Source of the DNA: Leptodactylus fallax
Taxonomy: Eukaryota > Chordata > Amphibia > Anura > Leptodactylidae
Assembly: GCA_947044405.1 (NCBI GenBank)
Contig: CAMRHE010000028.1
Span: 8,869,501-8,933,500, forward strand
Direction of reading: 5' to 3'
DNA: 64,000 nucleotides
Shown: piece after piece, positions 23,138 to 42,275 of the stretch
How the letters are laid out: each line of letters opens with the position of its first letter
Numbering within the stretch: position 1 is the first letter of the stretch
The notes under the pieces: generated by a model
What the model saw: the letters and a program-made list of their open reading frames with translations, nothing else
The model's database searches: none
What the model was told of the DNA's origin: nothing
Position numbers and translations under genes: made by a program

Positions 23138-24238
23138 CAGTGTGTTATAGAGCAGGAGGAGCTGAGCAGATTGTACATAGTGTCCTATCTGCAGGTTATA
23201 GAGCAGGAGGAGCTGAGCAGATTGTACATAGTGTCCTATCTGCAGGTTATAGAGCAGGAGGAGCTGAGCAGATTGTACATAGTGTCCTATCTGCAGGTTA
23301 TAGAGCAGGAGGAGCTGAGCAGATTGTACATAGTGTCCTATCTGCAGGTTATAGAGCAGGAGGAGCTGAGCAGATTGTACATAGTGTCCTATCTGCAGGT
23401 TATAGAGCAGGAGGAGCTGAGCAGATTGTACATAGTGTCCTATCTGCAGGTTATAGAGCAGGAGGAGCTGAGCAGATTGTACATAGTGTCCTATCTGCAG
23501 GTTATAGAGCAGGAGGAGCTGAGCAGACTGTACATAGTGTCCTATCTGTAGGTTATAGAGCAGGAGGAGCTGAGCAGACTGTACATAGTGTCCTATCTGT
23601 AGGTTATAGAGCAGGAGGAGCTGAGCAGACTGTACATAGTGTCCTATCTGTAGGTTATAGAGCAGGAGGAGCTGAGCAGACTGTTCATAGTGTCCTATCT
23701 GTAGGTTATAGAGCAGGAGGAGCTGAGCAGACTGTACATAGTGTCCTATCTGCAGGTTATAGAGCAGGAGGAGCTGAGCAGACTGTACATAGTGTCCTAT
23801 CTGCAGGTTATAGAGCAGGAGGAGCTGAGCAGACTGTACATAGTGTCCTATCTGCAGGTTATAGAGCAGGAGGAGCTGAGCAGACTGTACATAGTGTCCT
23901 ATCTGCAGGTTATAGAGCAGGAGGAGCTGAGCAGATTGTACATAGTGTCCTATCTGCAGGTTATAGAGCAGGAGGAGCTGAGCAGATTGTACATAGTGTC
24001 CTATCTGCAGGTTATAGAGCAGGAGGAGCTGAGCACATTGTACATAGTGTCCTATCTGCAGGTTATAGAGCAGGAGGAGCTGAGCAGATTGTACATAGTG
24101 TCCTATCTGCAGGTTATAGAGCAGGAGGAGCGGAGCAGATTATACATAGTGTCCTATCTGCAGGTTATAGAGCAGGAGGAGCTGAGCAGATTCTACATAG
24201 TGTCCTATCTGCAGGTTATAGAGCAGGAAGAGCAGATT
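23138..24238. repeat. 51-bp minisatellite, about 21 copies
   Basis: Unit gttatagagcaggaggagct then gagcagattgtacatagtgtcctatctgcag, 51 bp. Because 51 is divisible by three and the unit lacks stops in two frames, it produces long open frames that are not genes. Variants are arranged in blocks: about seven units with attgtac/ctgcag, four with actgtac/ctgtag, four with actgtac/ctgcag, then attgtac again. Confidence 0.92.
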
Positions 24239-24239
24239 G

Positions 24240-27064
24240 CCAACGGTAGTGTTAACGCCCCCTTAAAAAAAAAAAAAAAAAAAATTCTCTAAGTGGCTGG
24301 GCAGTGTCTGATACCACAACTCAGCTCTAGTCACTTGAAGGCCTATAAACTGCAGTTTCAGACAATGTACATGGATAGGGGAGGCTCGGTTTCTGGCCTC
24401 ATAAGATTGCTATATACAGATCCTTGTGCTGTAAAACTACATTTGTTGTATGTCTGTGAATAACAACATGTGCGGTATGTGACACGTCTAGGAATTGTCG
24501 TGATTTTCTCATGCAGCGAGTTGCAGCTGTAATTCTTGCATTGCTTAACTTTCCATAAAATGCACATTACAGAGTTTGCAGTTTCATTGGCATCAGATAC
24601 ATCTCCTCGCAGCTCCCCAAGGCAAATATGTTTTCTACCTAATTTACACTTCGTTAATCAGGCTAGCTCCTCCCTGCCAGGGTCCTAGACAATCTCTAGC
24701 ATTGTGATAGGTATCGGTGGCAGTAAATACAATGTACACCCGGCCAGGCTGATACAATCATAGTATTCATAGTGTTTGGGACTTACAGTGCACAATATGG
24801 GCAAGAGATCGCAGATGCCATCATTGGATCAGTGACCATAGAAGCGAATAGAATCGAGCAAAGAGTTTAGACACAATTGTATCTGTTAAAGGGGATGTGT
24901 CCACAATCTATATCCTGTATGTATTCAACCTGGATAGTGAAATCTATCACTTTGCTGTAACTGGTTTTTATTTTCAGACTGTAGATTTTTTTTTTTTTTT
25001 ATTGTATTTTCTGTACAGGATTATGGGGCAGCCATCTTGCCGGAGCTTCTCCTCTGGTTTGTTAACAGCAGTTAGTGATTTGCTTTACTGCATAGTCATG
25101 GCCTTAGGCAACAATAGTCTGGAGATGACTCATTGAGGTCTATGGGAGAGTTTTCTAGACATGCTCTGCGCAGAGAGGGGAAGGAGATAAGCTGTGACAT
25201 CATCTATTGTCAGTAGTGATGTAATGATGGCTCAGTGGTGTTATCTATAGAGGTGTTATCTTCTATTGTAATCCTGTCTGTAATATAAATGAGGTGATGG
25301 CTGCTTCTGCAAAAAAAAAAAACAAAAAAAAACACTATAGAGTTGGCAAGTGTCAGTCTATTTTTAAGCTTTTTGGCCAGAAAGAAAAAGTTCTTTAAAA
25401 ATCTGTTTAACGTAAAAAAATTTAAAAAATGAAGTCAGTTCCTGGTGACACATTGACTTTAAGTAGGCAAAATAGGCCCCAGTCTAAAGCACCATAGTGT
25501 AGGGTGCACCATAAATTGCTAGAAAATATCCCAGTTATAATAAAAAGTTAAAGTAAATTTTGCACACATTGTAACTAAAGAATGACATTTTCATCAGGTT
25601 TACCCGCAGTATTTTTTTGCCTATAAATCTCCGCTCATCTGACATGTTGGTTTTAGTTCTGTAAATACTTGCATTCCCCATTAAATAATAATGCTGGGAC
25701 ATTTAAAAAAAATAACAACTCTGCATTGTGATGTTCCTCTCTTACTATTCCTGGAAATGTATGACTAAAATGAGGAGAGGACGTCAACATTCATCTTAAC
25801 AATTGGGTGTGTCTCTGTACTCTCCAGTTGGTGCAAAGTGTCAGGCTGTGTAGGAACTCGCCCTACTAACAAGGAAAAGGCCTTGTTGTCCAGGAGGGGT
25901 TACAGAGGAATTGCTGAACGCAAAGAATAGATGCTGCACAATCAGTATTCCATAACCGACACATGTCAGTGGAGTTGACAGACCCCCTTTATGCTGGGGC
26001 ATCTATATTTTTTTTTCTTTTGTATAACTGCATCGTGCTACTGCTCTGTTACTATTCCTGGAAATGCATGAATTAAATAAGGTAAGGAGGCTTTCATCCT
26101 AACAATTGGTTGTGACTTTGGACTGTCCAATTGGTGCTCACAGTGTCAGTCTGTGTAGGGACCTTCTCTACTAACAAGAAGAATGATGAGGACTTGTCAA
26201 TTTATATTAAAAAAAAAATTGCAGGAGGAGTTACAGAGGAATGCCAGACTACAAAGAAATGATGCTCAAGAGTCGTTATTACAAAGGCAACACAAGTGAT
26301 TATTGTGATTACTTGTATTGCTATGGAATAACAATTCTTGATCATCTTTTCTATGCACTCTGCCATTCCTCTATAACCCCTCCTGGAAATGTAGGTGGTT
26401 CACTAGATATTTATTAAAGTTTTTCAGAGTAAAATAGAACAAATTAAACCAATTAGGACACATGCACACCTCACAGACATCTCTATGTTACAAAAGTTGT
26501 AATCGACATGCTGGGAGTTGTAGTTCGGGTATATTCTGTATCCTGAGCTTGTTCAAAATAAATGGAAGCAACAAAATAATTTCCTGTAGAAGTTGTAATT
26601 TTCCAAATAATAGATGTTCTACAAATAATGAGGTTTGGCTGCCCGTTGTATTGTAGTCCAGTGAGGGTCCGCAGGGGGGTTTGGTCTAAGAGAGTCCCCT
26701 ATAAATACACTGATGGCACAAAGACCCCCTCCCCAGCCCCTCTGCTCCTCCAGCTCACACAGGGCTCAGGTTTTCTCTCCTCTGCATTATGGACACAGAT
26801 GAAATATTTATTTATCAGAGATGTCACAAACATCACTACAAATGCATCAAGTCCCTTCCAGGCAGCAGCTTATAATTATTTCACATCCTGTCCAAGGACT
26901 CTCCATGCCTTGTCTCGCCTGAGATCACACAAAGCCCAGCACATGCCATGTACTCAGGGGGAGGAAGAAGGAGGCGAGGTGAGGATGCCCAAATCATCAG
27001 CTCTTGTAATACAAAGTCCCATCACTGACCATGGGGCTGCACTGGCTAAGGCGGAACAAGGTGC
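24240..27064. other. Intergenic, no gene recognised
   Basis: Contains the diverged repeat pair at 25715-26195, an A tract at 24265-24284 and otherwise unremarkable sequence up to the TBR1 5' array. Confidence 0.4.
25715..26195. repeat. Diverged direct repeat pair
   Basis: About 25730-25890 and 26035-26180 share ttactattcctggaaatg, aacaattgg and ctactaacaag in the same order. Related scraps are at 13670-13700 and 26360-26395. Unknown family. Confidence 0.5.
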
Positions 27065-28460
27065 ACCTACCCAGCTCCTCCATAGCAGGTGCCCCCATAG
27101 AAAAGGCTGCACCGGTAATAGACAGCATTCTGGCAGATCCTCCATGCTAGAGGACATGAGATCCCTCCTCCAGTGCACCAGACACTTCCTTTTGCACATA
27201 ATAATAAACTCTTCCCCTCTGCTTGCACCTAACCAGCTTCAACATAACATCACCCCACCCCAGATACAATGAAGAGGCTGCACTAGAGTCACAGTAAGTC
27301 CTCATGCTAGAAGAGATGAGATCCCTCCTTCAGTGCACCAGACACTTCCTTTTGCACATAATAATATCTTCCCCTCTGCTTGCACCTAACCAGCTCCACC
27401 ATAACATATCTCTACCTCCCCAGATACAATGAAGAGGCTGCACTACAGTCACAGTAAGTAGACATGGTAAGTCTTACAGAGCCCTCCTCCAGGGCACCAA
27501 ACACTTCCTCTGCTCTTTGCTCAGATAATAAAAATTCTTCCCTCTATTTGCACCTCACCAGCTCCGCCATAACATGTCTCCCCACCCCAAATACAATTAA
27601 GAGACTGCACTAGAGTCTCAGCAATTCGATTTCATTCTTTGCATTCTTGCACGACTCCTCCATGTAAAGGAGATGAGCTCCTTCCTCCAGTGCACCAAAC
27701 ACTATCCTCTATGCTCACAATTAGAGATGAGCGAATCGAAGCTGCAGAAGTGGAATTCGATTTGAATTTCAGGTAATATTCGATTCGCATCGAATCCGAA
27801 TTTCCTCACGCTTTGTGGTAACGATTCGCATTTACAGCAGCAATGGCTGCTGTACATGGGGCAAGGAACTCTGGGAATGCGGGATCACCCACAATGCCAT
27901 GCATGCAGCCAATCAGCAGCCAGCCCTGTGATGTCACATCCCTTTAACCCCTTCATGAGCGCACACGGCATGTTTGATTGCGGCATCCAAGGTGTTAAAT
28001 CTCCCCAATCAGTTATGGAGCAGGGTGTTGGCTGTAACTGACCCCTAACACCCTGCTCCATAACCGATCCGGGGTTTTAACAACTTGGATGCCGCGGTCA
28101 AACATGACCGAGGCATCCAAGGGTTTCCACCATTTTGCCGCCCACCCGGCTCTCTGCAGCCAATAAATAGCTGTTTTTTGGTACACGATTCGCCGCGATT
28201 TAATTCGGATCAAATAGAATCATATCGCAAAATTCAGCGAAGTTGCCGAATCTAATTTTTGAATACTTTGCTCATCTCTACTCACAATAATACACAGTTC
28301 CCTCAATTTGCACCTAACCAGCTGCACCATAACATGAGGCTGCACTAGTGTGACAGTAAATGGGCAATCCTCTGCAGCCCTCCATAGGGGTGTGGAGCTC
28401 CTTCCTCCAGTGCACCAGACACTTTCTCTCCTCTAATAAACTGGTCCCTCAGTTTGCCAT
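27065..28460. repeat. ~160-bp tandem array just 5' of TBR1 (about 5.5 units, split by a MITE)
   Basis: The landmark cagtgcaccagacac recurs (with variation) at 27171, 27331, 27490, 27688 and 28408. Spacings are 160, 159, 198 and, after removing the inserted MITE with its 8-bp duplication, 153. Each unit also carries ttgcacctaaccagctcc and gaagaggctgcac. A partial unit lies at 27065-27140. Divergence between units is moderate, so the duplication is not new. Confidence 0.8.
27722..28280. mobile_element. hAT-like non-autonomous element (MITE), 559 bp, with 8-bp TSD
   Basis: Ends are inverted: tagagatgagcgaat on the left and the complement of gctcatctcta on the right. It is flanked by a perfect 8-bp direct duplication ctcacaat (27714-27721 and 28281-28288), the length made by hAT transposases. 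The interior has a fold-back segment around 27955-28125 and no coding capacity. It sits about 450 bp upstream of the TBR1 ATG, inside a tandem-array unit. Confidence 0.85.
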
Positions 28461-28734
28461 GCAGGAGCCAGGTGATTATCCTAATTAATGCCTATCTAAT
28501 GAAATTACTGTCAGCTGTAACCAATGGCAGCAGCTCTTTCATCACTTCTCCATGCTGCAGGATCATAATGTTGTCTTACTGCTGCATGGAGTCAATTGGC
28601 CAATCTGGGAGCCCCCAGAAAAAAGTAGCTGTGAGAGGCAGCACCAAGGCTTGGAGACTAGGAGGCATTAATTGTTCCCCTGGATGGGTGCTGCTCTCTA
28701 TGTGAGGGGCTGAGGGGTTAGTCTGGTGCTAGCT
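28453..28734 (+). promoter_or_regulatory. TBR1: Probable TBR1 proximal promoter / 5'UTR
   Basis: Unique DNA between the tandem array and the TBR1 ATG. Visible motifs: TAATTA (28482-28487), an E-box CAGCTG (28512-28517), CCAAT boxes (28521-28525 and 28600-28604) and a second E-box-like CAATTG (28593-28598). No convincing TATA box is seen. The assignment rests on position and motif content only. Confidence 0.45.
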
Positions 28735-35823
<7,089 letters not shown>

Positions 35824-37620
35824 ATGAGCCACTGCTTAAAAGTCAGCCCATCAGCCAAGGTAAGCCCCCTTGAGGACAGTGAAAGACCAAGTCCTTTGCA
35901 GTGGTCTTTAGAACTTCACTTACATCTTATGATGAAAAAAACAGACTCTGCACTTAACAAGAAGTGCTGGATGGTGCTTAAGACCACCAACCATTAATGT
36001 TTTGCTGCCAAGTTGGGAACACATCCTAAAACTCTTGACATCACATCACTGACACCTGTTTATTCCTATTTTGCATCTCACCTCTTCACTTCTACCTTGC
36101 CATGCCACAACTGAAGTGGTTCAGCACCATGGACTTTGTTGGGTTCAGCACCAATGATGGGTTCAACACTATGGACCTTGTTGGGTTCAGCACTATTGAT
36201 GGGTTCAGTACCATGGACTTCTTTGGGTTCAACCCCATGAGCACTGATGGGTTCAGCACCAGTGATGGGTTCAACTCTATGGACCTTGTTGGGTTCAGCA
36301 CTATTGATGAGTTCAGTACCATGAGCAGTGATGGGTTCAGCACCATGGACAGCAGTGGGTTCAACCCCATGAGCACTGATGGGTTCAGCACCATGGACAG
36401 CAGTGGGTTCAGCACCATGGACAGCAGTGGGATCAGCACCATAGGATGCTTTATGAGGCGACTGAATTTAACTTGGAGGAATTGGACCTATAGCACCCTC
36501 AGCTGTCTTCTGGCAGCTTTCATTTGTAGCAAGTCTTGTTGGAGATATTATCAGCTCCCGACGTTAACTCTTACAGAGCTTCCTCCCATGGCAAATATCA
36601 TTCATGGTAGGGATGTTGAATAAACTGTCAATGATCCACTGATACGACTGTACTTTTTTTTTTTTTTTTTTTTTTTGTTGAATTTGTGAAGTCACCAGCA
36701 AAATCTCTTTTGTCCTAATGAATGAATTTTTTTTTTTTTTATTAACTTATTTTTCCTGTATGTGTCTTCTGCATCAAACCTGATGTATTGACCACTTGCA
36801 AAGAATAATTGTTTACATAGTGGAGATCACCCAAGTATTGTATTCCACATTTATATATGGAACTTGCACATAGTTGTGTCATAGATTTAATTTTTTTTCC
36901 TCTTATCATTTTACACTATTTATAGTTTATTTATTGTGCCAAAGGCAAGCGTTTGCCAAACACAAATCTGCATAGAATAATCCATACAGTGTCCATTCTC
37001 TATTTTATCCCAGCGTATCATTCCATAGCTATTTGTTCAAGCTGTTTTTTAAGCTTTCATATAACTCGTTTTATTTTCAAGTGTATAAAATAATTTTTTT
37101 TTATAATTTTTTTTTTTCTGGACTGCTGGTGACATAGTGTAGTGCAAATAAAATGTGAATTGTATATTTAATACACTCTAGGGAAATTTGTCATTTTTTT
37201 TCTATTGAATTGATGTCGGGAAAGATTGGTCTAGCCCTATTTATTTATTTCATGTTTTATTTTTTTTTTTTTAACTTTTTATTTTGTTTTTAAATTTGTC
37301 ATGTTTATCGATGTATAAACAAGAAAAACCGCACAATCATCTGCCCAATCTACACTCATTTTATTTTATACAGCTATAAATTGTAATAATAATGATGATG
37401 ATTATAATATCTGTAAACAATGGAAGACAAAGTCACGTTTCCTCTGTACAGATCTGTCTGCAGGATGGGCTCCTTTTTTCATGATAGAGTTTTGTAAATA
37501 TCTGCTTTTCTGTTACTACTTTGTCTGTATGATCGATACGTTGACATAGATGTGTTTCTCTTGTTTGTATTGTCTGTATCTCGACTGCGAAAATAAATTC
37601 AGAAAATACATTGAAATGGC
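35824..37620 (+). other. TBR1: TBR1 3' untranslated region (probable extent)
   Basis: Follows the TBR1 stop and includes a coding-looking minisatellite at 36118-36440. Candidate AATAAA signals are at 37147-37152 and 37592-37597. The T-rich composition between them resembles a vertebrate brain-gene 3'UTR. The true end cannot be told from sequence alone. Confidence 0.5.
36118..36440. repeat. 18/24-bp minisatellite inside the TBR1 3'UTR
   Basis: Imperfect tandem units based on gggttcagcaccatggac plus a six-base extension (agcagt, cttgtt or similar). Unit lengths are 18 or 24, always a multiple of six, so long reading frames stay open on both strands. The frame is not continuous with TBR1, so this is not a readthrough extension. 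Confidence 0.8.
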
Positions 37621-37866
37621 TTTTAAACTGGAGGTTTCTACGGATGGTTTCTTTATGATAGAATAGCAAATACATGACCTGATATAGATAAGATCTGATA
37701 TTTATACAATTAAATATCTCCATGTAGCTCTATATATTTATATCTGTAGCTGTATCTATGCATATGCCATAGATTTCCCCCATGTAATACATATATAACA
37801 GAATAGGCACATATAGATATACTGGTAAGGCAAAAGTCATGCAATCCTTTACTATATACAGACAAA

Positions 37867-37867
37867 T

Positions 37868-37920
<53 letters not shown>

Positions 37921-38113
37921 TCATTAAAAAAAACTATCTATATTGTTAGGTTGTAAATAGCAGCTAAATTATAGATTCTATAGGACACAGAAATTTTCTA
38001 TCTATCTATAAATGTATTGGTTTATAATCTATTATCTATGTTTCTGTTTATCTCTCATATTTATCTATCATATCTATCTCTCATATTTGTCTACTATCCA
38101 TCGATCTCATATC

Positions 38114-38162
<49 letters not shown>

Positions 38163-38294
38163 GTACATCTATCTCCTATCTATCTACCCATTAAAAAAAC
38201 TATCTATATTGTTAGGTTGTAAATAGAAGCAAAATTATAGATTCTATAGGACACACAGAAACTTTCTATCAATTTATAAATGTATTGGTTTATA

Positions 38295-38345
<51 letters not shown>

Positions 38346-38427
38346 CATATCTAATCTATCTATCACTAATATATCTCATATCTATCTCATATCTAATCTA
38401 TTAATCTATCACTAATATATCTATCTC

Positions 38428-38469
<42 letters not shown>

Positions 38470-38470
38470 A
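37867..38470. repeat. Compound (ATCT)n microsatellite cluster
   Basis: Perfect runs of atct at 37869-37920, 38113-38161, 38305-38343 and 38428-38468. They are separated by segments that are themselves duplicated (attaaaaaaactatctatat and aggttgtaaatag at about 37925 and 38190). Confidence 0.88.
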
Positions 38471-38479
38471 TCTTCCCAT

Positions 38480-40550
38480 TAAAATACAATGTATTGTTAA
38501 CTTAGTGTCCGGTAGGAATTGGTCAATTTTCAGTGTTTTGTTTTTGTTGTTTTTGTTTTTTTTTATATTTTTCAGACTGGATTTAATGTTTTTATTTGAA
38601 GTTATTTATAATATTTACTGACTGAGGCTATTAATGGATTCCATTGTATTTTACCACCTCGTTCTCACTTGACTTTATACCTGCGGATTTCCCAGCTAGT
38701 TTATATTATCTTTATCATGTCCTTTCATTGTATATACCTTCATGTTTTTACTATAACCCTTATCATGCCTATCTAACCAGCCCTAGTAACCCTACAGGAT
38801 ATTGTAGAAGGGGTTGACTAGGTTTTAACTCTTCTAGGTCCTGGCTCTTTGCAGCTCAGTCCTATGTATATAGACATTTTTTCTTTCTACTGCTGGATAA
38901 GCTAATACTAATGTGATATAGAAAAAAAAAGAATTGCGACTCTGTTATGGATAAAAATATTTTCCATTCTCACCTTTGGGTTCCAATGTGTTGGCAATTT
39001 CTGATTAGGCAGTGTGATCCATGGAGGTAGTTACTAGCTTTCTGTAAGGGACCTATTCATTGAGAGGCCGAATGTGCAGGTAATGTTTAATGAGCACCCA
39101 ATTTCCCATTTCCAAGTGAGACTGATGGCTGGGCTGGTGATAATGACATGTGCTTCTCAATACTGGATATTGTATCAAAGCTTAAAATGGGCAGAGGATC
39201 AGCAGCTTGTGAGATACTGACACCTTACCTTTAGTTACTACATAGCTATTTCTGATATTATATTTATTGTAGGAAGATTCATTGAGGGAAGGGGGATGTA
39301 CATCATGTACTATGTACAGCTGCCAGGATAATACCTCCATTTGTATGAATAGAGATATACATATAGGGACACAAGAACATGGATTACTAAGAAACTGTTC
39401 ACATTTGTTAGTAGGCTTCCATTAAAAATTCACCTAACTACCTAACCTTTTCTGCTCAATCTATATTCTTTCCATGTACCGGCCGATTTGTGAGTAATTT
39501 ATTTCATAGGAAGAGGAAATAATAAAATGTAAATATTAACTTTGATTATTTTTAAGCCCCATTTTTTTATTTTTTATTTTTTTTTTTTATACAAAGGAGA
39601 AAAGATAGTATATGGTCATAACACAAACATGCACATTATCATGCCTGTATGATATTACCGTTAATGACTCTTCTTAATTGACTAATTTAAAATTTTTGAA
39701 TTTTTAAAATATTTTTGAAAATTCGCACATCCTCTTTAAATGTATTTGAGACAAGACAGGAGCGATGATTTGCTGTGAAGCGCAATGTGCCTAGTAGTTG
39801 TGTGTCTCGACCGAACAGCCAAGTGTTTAGGAAATTGTGAGCGTTTTTATAGTTTAATGTTTTCCTTTTTGTTCTGTGCAATTGATTTATTCTGAAAATT
39901 TTCATTGATGAAAAAATCTAAATATTTATTTGAATTTGGAAAAATATTATTTCCATGTCCAGCTTTATAGTTCTGATGGCATCAGCGTAATGAAAATAAT
40001 ATTTATAGTGGCACGGGCCTAAAATTAATAGTATATAGTTAGGATTGATATTGTTAAATCTGACCTTTATGTCCCAGATTTTAGTCTAGGCATGGTGGTT
40101 TTAGATTCCGATCAGTGGATTTTGGGAATTTCAGGTTCATGCTTTATATTTGTTTAATATTGTAAATATGTAATTTAGCATTTTTGTCATTTTTTTTTCT
40201 TTTTCAATATAGACATATCAATATTTTTAAGTATCTGATTTACATATTCTAATATGATGGATTTGGGTATCACGGCTACAAAATATTCTCTCATGCTGAT
40301 TGCATTTGTGTCTATAGGATATGACGGAATTACAAATATACAAAGAAAATGTTGACTCTAAAGAGCTTTCAATTTTGCCTGGAATATAGAATTGTATGTA
40401 AACTGCTAGATACAATGTATTTCATATACTAGGTACACAATATTACTAGGTCAATTCCCTGTTTAATCTCAAGCAACATTTAAGGCTTCATGACCAGGTT
40501 TATCTCTCCCTGGTAGGGCTTCTTGGGCGTTCCTTTATGGAAAGAATATG
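38480..40550. other. Intergenic, apparently unique
   Basis: No gene or repeat recognised. 39670-40060 is AT-rich, low in repeats and has homeodomain-type aattgattta motifs; it could be conserved non-coding DNA downstream of TBR1. Confidence 0.35.
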
Positions 40551-40552
40551 TA

Positions 40553-40690
40553 AGGCTGAGGCCCCACATTGTGTAAATGCAGTTTTTTTTGTTGTTGCAG
40601 ATTTTGCTGTGTTTTTTTTTTTTTTTTGAGCCAAAGCCAAGAATGGCTGCAAAAGGAATGGGAAAGATATAGGAAGCTTCTTATACTTCT
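40553..40690. mobile_element. Half of fold-back MITE F
   Basis: ggctgaggccccacattgtg, gttgcagattttgctgtg and gagccaaagccaagaatggc match the left arm of the element at 56232. The second arm is absent. Other scraps: 44255-44400 and 62290-62370. Confidence 0.6.
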
Positions 40691-40984
40691 CCCTTCTGCT
40701 CAATCCACTCCTGGAGGAAATGAAACTTTCTTTGTCACCGACAGTTTTCTTCCTTTACAAGGAGATCTTATCCATGTTAGACAATATCCACCCTACTTCT
40801 AAGTGCACTGATAAGAATTACTTAAAGGTGGCCTAATAATATATAAACCTGTTCATGCGACCTATTTGAGCTATGGAAGCCATAGAAGGGATCAACATTT
40901 GGATCCCCCATGAGCTAGATTACAGAGCCACTTGGCAGACCATCTCTATCCATGCATGAAATTTTATCCTTCATCCTTCAATTG

Positions 40985-41310
40985 GCACTGCTGCACAGAT
41001 TCTGGCACAGTTGGAGGTTTGTTTTTCCAGTCTTTACTGTTCCTGAGCAGTCATTTCTGTTAGTTTCAGCACTTAATATGCTAATTGGGGTCTCTACTGT
41101 CAGGTGGGTGGTCCTGGGCTGGAGTAGATGATCTGAGACTGCCCATCTGACAGTAAAGAGCCTAATTAATATATTGGGTTCTAAAACTAATTGCACTGAT
41201 TGCTCAGGAATGGAGGGGTTTAGAGAGAACATTCCAACTGTGCAGGAATCAGTGGCGGCTATTGAAAAATACAAAGAGTTGGATTTGGTGGAGGTGGTGA
41301 AAAGTCCTCT
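40985..41310. mobile_element. Fold-back MITE A, truncated copy
   Basis: Shares ctgacacagttggag-like, ttcctgagca and tggtggaggtggtgaaa segments with 5703-6153 and ends at the same right terminus. The left terminus is missing. Confidence 0.7.
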
Positions 41311-41539
41311 ATAACCCTTAGTGATAACACCTAGAGAATCCTAAGTGATCGTGTGTACTGCTTATTTTCCTTCTTGTCCTGAATGTTTTATATCCTGTAT
41401 TACATTTTCATCTACAATATTCTAAAGTTTCCTGTTGCTGAATAGGAGGGACAGAAAACAAGAGTTTATTCACATGCAGAGGCCGTATATTGTATAGTAG
41501 ATAGAGCTTCTTGTCAGTACATGGTACTAGTCACCTATC

Positions 41540-41690
41540 GGGGAGTCTAATGGTTTATGTAGCTACCGACATGTTATACGGATCAGGCGATCTAATGGTT
41601 TATGTAGCTACAGACATGTTATACGGATCAGACGATCTAATGGTTTATGTAGCTACAGACATGTTATACGGATCAGACGATCTAATAGTT
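41540..41690. repeat. 45-bp tandem repeat, three copies
   Basis: Unit tctaatggtttatgtagcta then cagacatgttatacggatcagacga; copies nearly identical. Non-coding despite an open frame of 83 codons. Confidence 0.8.
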
Positions 41691-41759
41691 GTTATAGATC
41701 CTGCAAATGTGTATTCAGTCACTACCATGAAGGTTTTCAATGATGTTGCAGGTTCCTAC

Positions 41760-42275
41760 TAGAGATGGACGAACCTCCCAAGACTTGTGGCTCAGATCCC
41801 AGATTCGTTTTGGGTTGAACAAGTTCGGATAGAAATGAAAGTGAAATTATTATACCCTGGGGTCTCTTCAGATCCTAAAGTATAATAGGTGGAGGCCCAG
41901 GGGAGGTGTAAAAAATAAAAAAAACATTTATACTCTCCTTCCATCACCTCTTTTGGGCTTCCTCGTGGCGTCCATGTTCTCTCTGTCTCTTTGGTGATGT
42001 CATGAGTCTCGGAGTGCCCATGTGACTGCTGTAGCCCATGACATCATCAGGAGAGTGAATGCCACATGGAAGCCCAAAAGAGGTGAGGGAAGGGAAGTAT
42101 AAATGTTTTTTTATTTTTTACACCTCCACCTATTATACTCTGGGGTCTGCAGAGACCCCAGACTATAATAATTTACCACAATACATGTCGTCTGGGCCAT
42201 TTTAGTTTGTCTGATTTTAAAAACTGAACAATTTTTGGGAACCTGGCTCAAAATGAATGGGTTCACCCATCTCTA
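41760..42275. mobile_element. hAT-like MITE, 516 bp, with 8-bp TSD
   Basis: Termini tagagatgg and ccatctcta are inverted, and flanked by the 8-bp direct duplication gttcctac (41752-41759 and 42276-42283). The interior is a long fold-back: the segment near 41850-41965 is complementary to that near 42065-42175. Its ends resemble those of the 27722 element, so the two probably used the same kind of transposase. Confidence 0.85.

Noticed and set aside
23140..24249. 369-codon repetitive open frame (YRAGGAEQIVHSVLSAG units)
   Set aside because: It is a by-product of the 51-bp minisatellite, whose length is divisible by three; another frame is open as well and no splice or start context supports a gene.
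26628..27272. 214-codon frame upstream of TBR1
   Set aside because: No family resemblance, low-complexity composition, and its end runs into the tandem array. Most likely chance.
36102..36623. 173-codon frame rich in GFSTMD units
   Set aside because: Lies in the TBR1 3'UTR, out of frame with TBR1, produced by the six-base-periodic repeat; no known protein family.
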